Shown here: positions 8,691-15,729 of the stretch, in pieces | How positions within the stretch are numbered: position 1 is the first letter of the stretch | How the letters are laid out: every line of letters starts with the position of its first letter | Origin: Methanobacterium sp. | Lineage (GTDB): Archaea; Methanobacteriota; Methanobacteria; Methanobacteriales; Methanobacteriaceae | Assembly: GCA_015661405.1 (NCBI GenBank) | Contig: JACWMK010000034.1 | Location: 1 to 22,786 of the forward strand | Length of the DNA: 22,786 nt | Direction: 5' to 3' | Made by a program: the position numbers and the translations under genes | Notes under the pieces: model-generated | Told to the model about the DNA's origin: nothing | Databases searched by the model: none | Seen by the model: only the letters and a program-made list of their open reading frames with translations

Positions 8691-10181
8691 TTGATTAAAC
8701 TTATTGCATTTGATCTTGATAACGTTCTCTTAGATGGTGAAGCCATAGACGAAATAGGTAAACTAATGGGTGTTGAAAAAGAAATTTCAGCATTAACTAA
8801 AGAAGCTATGGAAGGAGATTTAGATTTTGAAACATCCCTTAAAAAACGAGTTAGTCTACTTAAAGGAGCATCAATAGATGATGTAAAGAAAGTAGTAACT
8901 GATATTCCTTTAATGGAAGGAGCAGAGGAAACCATTAAAGAACTCAAACAAAGAGGATATAAAATAGCTACTATCACGGGTAATGTTGAAATAGTTGCTC
9001 AGCGTTTAAAGGATGAATTAAATTTAGATTACGCATTTTATAATATACTCCATGAAAAAGATGGTGTACTCACTGGTGAAGTTAGCGGTCCCTTATTAGT
9101 TGAGGGTTCCAAAGCAGATATACTACAGGAATTATTAGATACTGAAAAGTTAACTGCAGAAGAATGTGCAGCTGTAGGTGATGGTGCAAATGATATATCC
9201 ATGCTCAAGAAGGCAGGATTAGGAGTTGCATTTAATGCTAAACCCGTTGTAAAAGAAATAGCTGACGTTATAATTGATGGTAAAGATTTAAGAGAATTAT
9301 TAACAATTTTCAGTGACGAAGTAAAAAAGGATAAATCTTCTTTTGAAATTGATTCTAAAAAAAGTTTCGATGTATTATTAAAAGAGAAAAGAAGTTTAGA
9401 AAAGAAACTTAAAGAACTTACTCAAGAAAGAGATAAGTTAAATGAAGAAGCTAGAACATTTAAACATTTAAGAGATGATTTAAATTCTAGTATTAAAGAT
9501 AATCTGGATAAGGCTTTGAAGTATCGTAATGAACGTGATCAAGTAAATAAGGAAGTTAAGAAATATAAAAAACTCCGAGATGAATCTAACCAGGAATTAA
9601 AGAAGATGGAATGGTCCTCGGGTCGAAGAGATATTCAAAGAGTTCAGGATGAAATAAAGAAAATAGATAAAACTATAGAAACCCAAGTATTGGATATACG
9701 AAAGGAAAACGAATTGGTTAAACAAGTCACTGAACTTCAGAAACAACTCCAATCTATGAAAGAAAATGAAGAAACTAGAGAAGAAGCAGTTAAACTTAAA
9801 GAACTTTCGGAATCCTATCATGCTCGGGTAGTGGAATTATCTGATCAAGCCCAGGAAACTCATGAGCAAATGATTAAATACTTTGAGAAAATTGATGATA
9901 TACGAGTCAAAGCAGATGAAGCTCATGCTGAATTCATGAAAATCCGTGAAAACGCTTCACAGAAACATGAAGAAGTTAAAACATTATTAAAAGAAATAAA
10001 AGCTAAAAATAAAGCTTTAGATAAGGTTAAAGCTAAAAAACGTTATAAGGAAGATGAAGTAACTCATAACGAAAATGCGAAGGAAAAAGAAATAGCACAA
10101 GAAATCTATCGTAAATTCCTAGGCGGGAAAAAACTCTCCACTGAAGAATTACTATTACTACAGAAACACAACGTTGTATAA
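8691..10181 (+). CDS. serB: Phosphoserine phosphatase fused to a long archaeal coiled-coil domain
   Basis: The N-terminal ~210 residues are a HAD-superfamily phosphatase that would release serine from O-phosphoserine. Seen: motif I DLDNVLLDGE with Asp8 and Asp10, motif II TITGN (94-98), Lys141, and motif III/IV VGDGANDISMLKKAGLGVAF (162-181) with Asp164 and Asp168. Residues ~230-470 are an almost uninterrupted, highly charged coiled coil, and the last ~25 residues (EIYRKFLGGKKLSTEELLLL) resemble the tail of the archaeal coiled-coil family COG1340. Bacterial and Methanocaldococcus SerB stop near 210 residues, so this 496-residue form is a fusion. The start is TTG at 8691, forced by motif I: the first in-frame ATG (codon 26) would delete the catalytic aspartates, and GGTGG lies four bases upstream. 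The coiled-coil part may mediate oligomerisation or binding to another machine. Confidence 0.92.
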   Translation: MIKLIAFDLDNVLLDGEAIDEIGKLMGVEKEISALTKEAMEGDLDFETSLKKRVSLLKGASIDDVKKVVTDIPLMEGAEETIKELKQRGYKIATITGNVEIVAQRLKDELNLDYAFYNILHEKDGVLTGEVSGPLLVEGSKADILQELLDTEKLTAEECAAVGDGANDISMLKKAGLGVAFNAKPVVKEIADVIIDGKDLRELLTIFSDEVKKDKSSFEIDSKKSFDVLLKEKRSLEKKLKELTQERDKLNEEARTFKHLRDDLNSSIKDNLDKALKYRNERDQVNKEVKKYKKLRDESNQELKKMEWSSGRRDIQRVQDEIKKIDKTIETQVLDIRKENELVKQVTELQKQLQSMKENEETREEAVKLKELSESYHARVVELSDQAQETHEQMIKYFEKIDDIRVKADEAHAEFMKIRENASQKHEEVKTLLKEIKAKNKALDKVKAKKRYKEDEVTHNENAKEKEIAQEIYRKFLGGKKLSTEELLLLQKHNVV

Positions 10182-10216
10182 TCAAAGAAATCTTTCATAA
10201 GAATTTTTATAATTTC

Positions 10217-10225
10217 TTTTTTTTT
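10217..10225 (+). terminator. T9 terminator candidate after serB
   Basis: Nine consecutive T about 35 bases beyond the serB stop and before the MFS gene, suggesting separate transcription of the exporter. Confidence 0.45.
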
Positions 10226-10280
10226 AAATCAAACTAAAAATACTTATTTTTCATATCATTATTGGGGGTTGAATTAAAAA

Positions 10281-11687
10281 ATGGCTGAAAATCAAAACGA
10301 CAAGTCACTACGGATGTCCGCATTAATAGTGGCAACCATAGCATCATTTTCAACACCATTCATCAGCGCAGCCATCAACATAGCCTTACCCTCAATTGGA
10401 ATTGAATTCCACACAGATGCTATTTTACTAAGTTGGATTCCAACATCATTCCTATTAGTAGCAGCAATGTGCGCCGTACCCTTCGGAAGAATAGCAGACA
10501 TACATGGAATGAAGAAAATATTCACTTATGGAATGATAATCTTCACCATATCATCCCTACTATCAGCATTAGCACCCTCCGCCAACACCCTCATAATCTT
10601 CAGAATAATACAAGGTGTAGGCTCCGCTATGATATTCGTAACCGGATTAGCCATCATCACCTCAATATTCCCCCCACAAGAACGAGGAAAAGCCATCGGA
10701 ATAAACATTGCCGCAGTTTACTTCGGATTATCAATGGGACCAGTATTAGGAGGATTCCTAACCTATTACTTCGGATGGAGAAGCCTCTTCTACATATTAG
10801 TACCATTAGGCTTATTAGTAATCGCATTAGTTCAATGGAAATTAAAAGGAGAATGGGCTGCTTGCCGTGGTGAAAAATTCGACATCACCGGTTCCATCCT
10901 CTACAGTATAATGCTAGTACTAATAATGTACGGATTCTCCACACTACCCTCAACCATAGGAATACTACTAGTGATACTAGGAGCAATAGGACTCGTAGCC
11001 TTCGTAAAATGGGAGTTAAGAATTGACAGTCCTGTTTTAGATATGAAACTATTCTTCCAAAACACTACCTTCGCATTCGCTAACATGGCTGCACTTCTAA
11101 ACTACAGCGCCACATTCGCCGTAACATTCCTCCTAAGCCTATACTTACAATACATAAGAGGTTTCGCAGTTCAAGATGCAGGATTCATCCTAGTAGCGCA
11201 ACCAATACTCATGGTAATCGTAACACCCATAGCCGGGAGATTATCAGATAAATATGACCCTAGAATAATTGCTACCATAGGAATGGCAATAGTAACCCTC
11301 GGAATCTTCGGCTTCGTATTTCTTACCACGACAACATCATTAGAATATATAATAATCAGCCTCATAATTCTAGGTTTAGGATTTGGATTATTCTCCTCCC
11401 CTAATACTAATTCTATCATGGGATCAGTGGAGAGAAGATTCTACGGTGTAGCATCAGCAACCGTAAGCACCATGCGGTTAATCGGGCAAACTATGAGTAT
11501 GGGAATAGCCCTACTCATATTCGCACTCTTTATTGGCAGAGTCGAAATAACACCCACACAATACCCAGCACTCCTAACAAGCATACAAACCGCATTTATA
11601 GTCTTCACAATACTATGCTTCATAGGGATATTCGCATCCTTCAGAAGAGGCAAAAGAACAAGTAATTCAGAAACTACTAATCAATAA
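10281..11687 (+). CDS. MFS transporter, DHA2/EmrB-QacA-like drug exporter
   Basis: Integral membrane proton-driven exporter of the major facilitator superfamily. At 468 residues with about 14 hydrophobic segments it fits the 14-helix DHA2 group (EmrB, QacA). Seen: motif A in the 2-3 loop (GRIADIHGMKK, about residues 73-83), the motif C signature with GPVLGGFLTYYFGWR (about 153-167) in helix 5, and a second-half loop GRLSDKYDPR (about 318-327). The natural substrate is unknown. GGGGGTTGA precedes the ATG. The coding strand is visibly richer in C than its neighbours (frequent ATC, ACC, CCC, TTC, TAC), and long open frames occur on other frames, hinting at a different history. A TetR regulator lies 1.1 kb away. 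Confidence 0.92.
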   Translation: MAENQNDKSLRMSALIVATIASFSTPFISAAINIALPSIGIEFHTDAILLSWIPTSFLLVAAMCAVPFGRIADIHGMKKIFTYGMIIFTISSLLSALAPSANTLIIFRIIQGVGSAMIFVTGLAIITSIFPPQERGKAIGINIAAVYFGLSMGPVLGGFLTYYFGWRSLFYILVPLGLLVIALVQWKLKGEWAACRGEKFDITGSILYSIMLVLIMYGFSTLPSTIGILLVILGAIGLVAFVKWELRIDSPVLDMKLFFQNTTFAFANMAALLNYSATFAVTFLLSLYLQYIRGFAVQDAGFILVAQPILMVIVTPIAGRLSDKYDPRIIATIGMAIVTLGIFGFVFLTTTTSLEYIIISLIILGLGFGLFSSPNTNSIMGSVERRFYGVASATVSTMRLIGQTMSMGIALLIFALFIGRVEITPTQYPALLTSIQTAFIVFTILCFIGIFASFRRGKRTSNSETTNQ

Positions 11688-11713
11688 ACCCATAAATTTA
11701 TTTAATTAAAATA

Positions 11714-11723
11714 TTTTTTTTTT
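11714..11723 (+). terminator. T10 terminator after the MFS gene
   Basis: Ten consecutive T 27 bases beyond the stop, followed immediately by a small perfect stem (AGGATT at 11727-11732, AATCCT at 11737-11742, AAAA loop). The T run is the likely archaeal terminator; the stem is a minor addition. Confidence 0.55.
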
Positions 11724-11839
11724 AATAGGATTAAAAAATCCTTAATGAATCACTTTTTACACTTTATTTCTTAATATTTTTTGTTATCGATACAAAAAAA
11801 GAAGAATTTGAATTTTTAACGTCATATAAAACTTTTAAA

Positions 11840-12475
11840 TTATTTCATTCTAGATAATGAATAAAGTTTCAATCCTGTTACTCCAATCCAGATCCATGAC
11901 ACTAGAAGGAATGCCCGTTGGGAGAGTCCGGGGTAGAAACCATAAAGAATTGCCACTTTTAGTAAAATTACAAAAATTAAGGATAATAATCCACTTATTA
12001 ATGAATAGGTTGCATATCTACCCCATATAGTCCTATCCTCATTTTTTAATCCTTGCCAGATTAGTAATTGAGCAGCTATAATAGCTACGAATGCAGTTGC
12101 ACTGATATAATTATGGGGGATTGCTGAGAGATAACTTTCAGGGAATACTCCAGCTAACAATACTCCAAGAGCGAATAATATTACAAACCATACTCCTATT
12201 TTCAGTGATCTACTTTGTTGGATTGGTAATCCCTTTCTAAGACCAATGGCTAGACTAATTGTTAGAATTCCGAATATAATAAAATTGATATTCTGTATTA
12301 TTGCAAGAGGGCCCACACCAAGATCACTTACAAAATTGTAGTACTGACTATAACCCGGCCTTAATATACTCTCAATTATAACCATTACCCAGAAAAGTAT
12401 AGGGGCAATAATGCCACAAATTGCATAAAATTTCAATCTGCCTTGTTTTTTAGTAATCATGTTATTTATAGTCAT
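11840..12475 (-). CDS. DUF998-like six-helix membrane protein
   Basis: Membrane protein of unknown function, 211 residues with about six hydrophobic segments (about 15-37, 58-77, 92-110, 122-141, 152-174, 185-205). The loop RPGYSQYYNFVSDLGVGP (about 39-56) and FPESYLSAIPHNYIS (about 110-124), carrying a Pro-His, are hallmarks I associate with DUF998. Family members often sit near TetR genes and respond to membrane-active compounds; that is context, not proof. GGTGG lies four bases before the ATG. Its promoter region contains a 17-bp palindrome beside the TATA box and faces the divergent TetR gene, so repression by that regulator is likely. It converges on the MFS gene. Confidence 0.8.
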   Translation of the reverse strand: MTINNMITKKQGRLKFYAICGIIAPILFWVMVIIESILRPGYSQYYNFVSDLGVGPLAIIQNINFIIFGILTISLAIGLRKGLPIQQSRSLKIGVWFVILFALGVLLAGVFPESYLSAIPHNYISATAFVAIIAAQLLIWQGLKNEDRTIWGRYATYSLISGLLSLIFVILLKVAILYGFYPGLSQRAFLLVSWIWIGVTGLKLYSLSRMK

Positions 12476-12535
12476 TAAACCACCATTTTGTTTATCCAGT
12501 TATTTTAACATCATATTTATGTCCACTTAATCCAA

Positions 12536-12543
12536 TATTTATA
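12536..12543 (-). promoter_or_regulatory. TATA box of the DUF998-like gene
   Basis: On the minus strand this reads TATAAATA, about 60 bases before the ATG. A start site some 25 bases on would give a leader of about 38 bases holding the GGTGG site. It directly abuts the palindrome at 12543-12559. Confidence 0.5.
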
Positions 12544-12559
12544 GTGAACTATGTTCACT
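12543..12559. promoter_or_regulatory. 17-bp palindrome, probable TetR-family operator
   Basis: AGTGAAC-TAT-GTTCACT is a perfect dyad with 7-base arms and a 3-base centre. It covers the BRE side of the DUF998-like gene's TATA box, where a bound repressor would block TBP/TFB. A TetR dimer encoded 226 bases away is the obvious candidate protein. Dyad and position are seen; binding is inferred. Confidence 0.55.
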
Positions 12560-12784
12560 TCTAATATGAATCCAATTATTAAATAAACATACCTATTACA
12601 GTATGAAATAATCTAAAACCCTAAAAAGATTTTTAATTAATTTGAATCTATAAATAATCAATAGTATAACATAATAAAAAATCTTGGATTCAAATTTAAC
12701 ATTAAAAACAAAATAAATAATAATAATATCATATCAAATTTTAAAATAATAATTAAGATCTATTAAGTAATAGAGTGTGAAGAA

Positions 12785-13387
12785 ATGACGCTCAAGAAAT
12801 ATGAAAGAGATAAAGAAGCTAAAATACAACGTATAATCTCTATTACTAAAAAATTAATAGAAAAAAATGGATATAACAACGTATCAATTCGAGACATAGT
12901 AAAAGAAGCTGAAGTAAGTATAGGTTTAATTTACAAGTACTTTCCAAAAGGTAAAATAGATATACTCAAACAACTAAGCTACCAGAACATAGATGAAGTC
13001 TTCCAGATTAATAAACAAGATAAAATAAATTTTGAAGATTTCCCCGGATACATAAGAGAAACAATCAAAAAAATGATCGAATCACATAAAAAAAATATTA
13101 AACTAATAAAAGCATTTACAATCGCAGCATTAATGGAAGATACAATACTTGAAGACATAAAAACAATCAATATAGAAGATTATACAATTATTACAGAATT
13201 TTTCAACAAATTCAAAGGTGTAAAAATATCAAATAAAGACTCAGGAAAAGTACTTACAGAATGGTCCATTACAACCAAAAGCCTAATGTTACATAACAGC
13301 ATATTTCCCACCATTTTTAACAATAATGAATCATTAATAAACATGCTTGTAGACATTTCACTAAAAATATGGAATTACAAACCTTAA
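12785..13387 (+). CDS. TetR/AcrR-family transcriptional regulator
   Basis: DNA-binding regulator of 200 residues. The N-terminal ~60 residues show the TetR helix-turn-helix: KIQRIISITKKLIEKNGYNN (about 13-32), then SIRDIVKEAEVSIGLIYKYF (about 34-53) followed by PKGKIDILKQL. The rest is a helical ligand-binding and dimerisation domain with no family-specific motif, so the ligand is unknown. The gene lies divergent to the DUF998-like gene; a perfect palindrome at that gene's TATA box is the likely operator. The MFS exporter nearby is another possible target, but I found no copy of the palindrome in front of it. The ribosome site before the ATG is weak (GTGTGAAG). Codons are A-rich with some C bias, a little like the MFS gene. 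Confidence 0.9.
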   Translation: MTLKKYERDKEAKIQRIISITKKLIEKNGYNNVSIRDIVKEAEVSIGLIYKYFPKGKIDILKQLSYQNIDEVFQINKQDKINFEDFPGYIRETIKKMIESHKKNIKLIKAFTIAALMEDTILEDIKTINIEDYTIITEFFNKFKGVKISNKDSGKVLTEWSITTKSLMLHNSIFPTIFNNNESLINMLVDISLKIWNYKP

Positions 13388-13459
13388 TCCTTATCAACAT
13401 CATTTAATTTACTAGCAGACCCATATTATATATAAATATCGTTTATAGGAGGTAAAAAG

Positions 13460-13840
13460 ATGATAAAAGTAAAATGGAAAACTGTAATAATTGGTCTTGT
13501 ATTAGCAGTTATACTTAGTGCAATAATTGAAGGGTTAATAACATTATTAGCTGGTATGATAATAGGATTATTTGGTGGCGCTATAGGTTTCTTAATTGCA
13601 ACTATTTATGTTGGTTACACTGTAGACGGAGATTACAAAAACGGGGCTATCCATGGGGCACTTGTAGGCATATTTATGGGAATAATAGTTGGTATAATTG
13701 GTATAATTCTAGGAGTAGCTTTAGCTAAAGCAGGGGTTACAACCGGTTTATTAGCATTATTAGCCATTATTATTTATGTAATCATAGGATCAATCGGTGG
13801 AATTATAGGAGTTTTAATAAAAGACCGGCGATCAACATAA
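13460..13840 (+). CDS. Glycine-rich small membrane protein (DUF5518 type)
   Basis: A 126-residue membrane protein of unknown function common in methanogens; I associate it with DUF5518. Seen: a hydrophobic first segment (about 8-35), a Gly/Ile-rich segment with GLFGGAIGFLIATIYVGY (about 36-53), a conserved polar turn VDGDYKNGAIHGALVG (about 55-70), and two further hydrophobic stretches to about 120, ending in a basic tail KDRRST. About four membrane helices are expected. A strong AGGAGGT lies seven bases before the ATG. A second, 5'-truncated copy occurs at 14608-14901, so the family has been duplicating locally. TATATAAAT at about 13429-13437 is probably too close to the start to be its promoter while keeping the ribosome site. 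Confidence 0.82.
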   Translation: MIKVKWKTVIIGLVLAVILSAIIEGLITLLAGMIIGLFGGAIGFLIATIYVGYTVDGDYKNGAIHGALVGIFMGIIVGIIGIILGVALAKAGVTTGLLALLAIIIYVIIGSIGGIIGVLIKDRRST

Positions 13841-14072
13841 ACTTAAATTTACTCACATATATTTTTTTTACAAATGAATTAAGCGAATTTATTTTATTAA
13901 TTGAGGATAAATAATCGGGTTTAAATAACTTGGAATGTACAATAAGCTTTGGAATGATCTGATAATGCCTTGAAAATCAATCCCCAAGAAATTGTATTAT
14001 ATATAAAATAAATTTAAAAATTTTTTGTAGAAACTCGTAAAATCAAATTTATAAATGAAATAAATTGAGTTC

Positions 14073-14510
14073 TTATCCCATCATTTCCTCTGATCTCTGT
14101 TTTAAATTCTGATTCATCATTTTAAATCCAGATTTAGTATTTTTTAATAGTTTAGAGAAAAATGGGACGAATATTCCTGTAAATCTTTCTTTTTGGATGA
14201 ACAAAACAGTATTATCATCTATTTGATTAATAATCCATCTATGTTCTCCGTCGAACAATTTTGGAATCCACACTTTTCCAAGCCATTGAATTTTTTTTTC
14301 AGTTTCAACTTTCTTTAATGTTGGTTTGAATTCCATACCCTTTGAATTTGGAGGTTCCATAAATACTCTAAGTTCAGATCCTTCTTTTAATTTTCCTGAA
14401 ATTTCCGTAATGAATGGGTTCCATTCTCCAAACTTCTCAAAATCTGTAAGAATACCCCAAACAACACTTGCTGAAGCTTTTATCTGAATTTCACTATAAA
14501 CTTCTTTCAT
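14073..14510 (-). CDS. SRPBCC (START/Bet v1-like) domain protein
   Basis: A 145-residue soluble protein with the SRPBCC fold used for binding hydrophobic ligands; these proteins are often annotated as polyketide cyclase-like or activator-like. Seen: the N-terminal strand SEIQIKASASVVWGILTDFEKFGEWNPF (about 5-33) with the typical V-W-x-I-L-x-D-F and W-N-P pattern, an EGSELRV strand, KIQWLGKV, and a C-terminal amphipathic helix (about 115-142). The ligand is not predictable. No ribosome site precedes the ATG; instead TTTATATT on the minus strand is centred about 26 bases upstream, so the messenger may be leaderless. The gene is inserted between the two DUF5518 copies, in opposite orientation. 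Confidence 0.8.
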   Translation of the reverse strand: MKEVYSEIQIKASASVVWGILTDFEKFGEWNPFITEISGKLKEGSELRVFMEPPNSKGMEFKPTLKKVETEKKIQWLGKVWIPKLFDGEHRWIINQIDDNTVLFIQKERFTGIFVPFFSKLLKNTKSGFKMMNQNLKQRSEEMMG

Positions 14511-14531
14511 AATAAATATTATATTCTTAAT

Positions 14532-14539
14532 AATATAAA
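14532..14539 (-). promoter_or_regulatory. TATA box placed for a leaderless SRPBCC transcript
   Basis: On the minus strand this reads TTTATATT, centred about 26 bases before the ATG at 14510, the distance expected between a TATA box and the start site. With no ribosome site visible, transcription may begin at or next to the start codon. Confidence 0.35.
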
Positions 14540-14607
14540 AATATGTTGAGTAATGTATGGCAATGATCTACTAATCTATTTTTTTTCCACTTTTTATTTT
14601 TTAATAA

Positions 14608-14901
14608 TTAGTTGGAAGTATAATAGGATTATTTGGTGGCATCACAGGTTTCTTAATAGCAACTATTTACGTAGGATACACTGTAAACGGAGATTACAAA
14701 AATGGAACAATACATGGAGTACTAGTCGGCATATTTATGGGAATAATAGTCAGTATAATTGGCATAATTCTAGGAGTAGCTTTAGCTAAAGCAGGGGCTG
14801 CAATCGGTTTATTAGGATTAATAGCCATTATTATTTATGTAATAATAGGAGCAATCGGTGGAATTATAGGAGTTTTAATAAAAGAGCATCGAACAACATA
14901 A
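14608..14901 (+). pseudogene. 5'-truncated copy of the DUF5518-type membrane protein gene
   Basis: Translating from 14614 gives GSIIGLFGG, IATIYVGYTVNGDYKNG, LAKAGAAIGLL and IIYVIIGAIGGIIGVLIK, closely matching residues ~32-126 of the protein at 13460-13840, and ending at the same place with TAA at 14899-14901. The first ~30 codons and the ribosome site are missing: a TAA stop stands in frame at 14605-14607 and the first in-frame ATG falls deep inside. Similarity extends past the stop into the 3' flank (ACTTAAATTTACT in both). It is therefore a partial duplication, probably non-functional unless an unusual start is used. The remaining frame is intact, so truncation is recent or the fragment is still translated as a fusion I cannot see. 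Confidence 0.8.
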
Positions 14902-15263
14902 CTTAAATTTACTAACATATTTTCTTTTAAAGAATTTCATTATATCATTTTATTTCAATAATTAAATTATCCCAAATTATTGGTCATAGAATAAGAATAA
15001 AAATACAATATAATATTCTCAGCTCGTATTGAGTGTCACCTATAACTTGATAAAGATGAAATACATTAATTAGTTTTTAATTCTAATTATTTTTTTTCTA
15101 ATATTGCATGTAACTGAATTAGTCCACTTTTCATGTACCATAACTTTATCAAAACCATTAAAAAGTTGCATTGATCACATGGGAACCATCAGTATCAACA
15201 TATACTGGCTAAAACCATGCCGTTATAAGCTTGTAAAAAAAAAATTTATAATCTAATTCTTTT
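14902..15263. other. Gene-poor spacer with a possible gene fossil
   Basis: No intact gene. On the minus strand 15208-15070, two short frames (VYVDTDGSHVINATF, then NGFDKVMVHEKW and onward) would join if one T were lost from the T5 run at 15160-15164, which looks like decayed coding sequence of unknown origin. The remainder is AT-rich, with an A9-10 run near 15235. Confidence 0.4.
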
Positions 15264-15431
15264 TTATAATTTATTTAAAAACAAAATATAGAAAACCAAA
15301 GCCACTAAAACAATTAATATATTTACGATCAACCGTATCCAAAAGTCATGACTAAGATATGTAAAATCTAAAAAGACTATAAGACCTATAAATAAAATTA
15401 TATATACTATATCCACCAATTTATTTGCCAT
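15264..15431 (-). CDS. Small two-helix membrane protein, 55 residues
   Basis: A short gene of unknown function. It begins MANKLVDIVYIILFIG and ends FYILFLNKL; residues about 7-24 and 33-52 are hydrophobic helices joined by the polar turn YLSHDFW. The strongest evidence is the near-perfect ribosome site AGGTGATT three bases before the ATG at 15431, the best in the window. No family is recognised. It lies 61 bases downstream of another small two-helix membrane protein on the same strand, so the pair may be cotranscribed and work together in the membrane. Conservation in related genomes would settle whether it is real. Confidence 0.6.
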   Translation of the reverse strand: MANKLVDIVYIILFIGLIVFLDFTYLSHDFWIRLIVNILIVLVALVFYILFLNKL

Positions 15432-15492
15432 TTAATCACCTAATTGTTCCTTATAAATCCTACATTATAACCTTTTTAAATTTAATTTTTAA

Positions 15493-15729
15493 TTAATTTT
15501 GATTATTAGTTCCCGGATCCTTCCCCGTTAAAAAAGCTATTATCAAAAAACCTACAACCGCCACTATAAAAATTATAATGGTGATAATACTTCTTCTGAA
15601 GTATGCAACATCAATTATTACAATTAATAACATTATTAGTGTAACTATCCATCCTTGCCAAGTACTAGGAGCTGGACCCCAACCGATCCTTTTTTTACCA
15701 AACCACGGTTCTTTAACTATCTTTTTCAT
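15493..15729 (-). CDS. Small membrane protein, 78 residues, WGPAPSTWQGW motif
   Basis: Unknown function. The N-terminus is basic (MKKIVKEPWFGKKRIG) and followed by the tryptophan-rich GWGPAPSTWQGW (about 16-27); two hydrophobic helices follow (about 28-44 and 47-67), and a polar Asn/Gln tail. I recall small bacterial and archaeal membrane proteins with a similar P-x-TWQGW segment but cannot name a family. There is no ribosome site; a 14-bp perfect palindrome TATATGATCATATA (15739-15752) lies ten bases before the ATG, and AT-rich sequence around 15755 could act as a TATA box for a leaderless message. Confidence 0.65.
   Translation of the reverse strand: MKKIVKEPWFGKKRIGWGPAPSTWQGWIVTLIMLLIVIIDVAYFRRSIITIIIFIVAVVGFLIIAFLTGKDPGTNNQN

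Larger units (their letters stand above)
12476..12784. other. Divergent regulatory region between DUF998-like gene and tetR
   Basis: No gene seen in these 309 bases. They hold the DUF998 promoter and palindromic site (12536-12559) and the likely tetR promoter: TATAAATAA at about 12649-12657, flanked by a 10-base inverted repeat (AATTTGAATC at 12639-12648, GATTCAAATT at 12687-12696). Confidence 0.5.

Noticed and set aside
8672..8977. Minus-strand 101-codon frame over the start of serB
   Set aside because: It overlaps the HAD catalytic region, which is clearly coding on the plus strand.
10292..11653. Several open frames of 60-146 codons on other frames inside the MFS gene
   Set aside because: They arise from the C/A-rich codon use of the transporter, have no ribosome sites of note and no recognisable domains.
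13427..13437. TATATATAAAT as promoter of the DUF5518-type gene
   Set aside because: A start 25 bases downstream would leave the strong AGGAGGT site out of the transcript; the true promoter may be elsewhere.
14553..14789. A 78-codon frame on the plus strand over the truncated DUF5518 copy
   Set aside because: It runs out of frame with the conserved DUF5518 sequence; after residue ~20 it is only a shadow rich in Asn, Arg and Trp.
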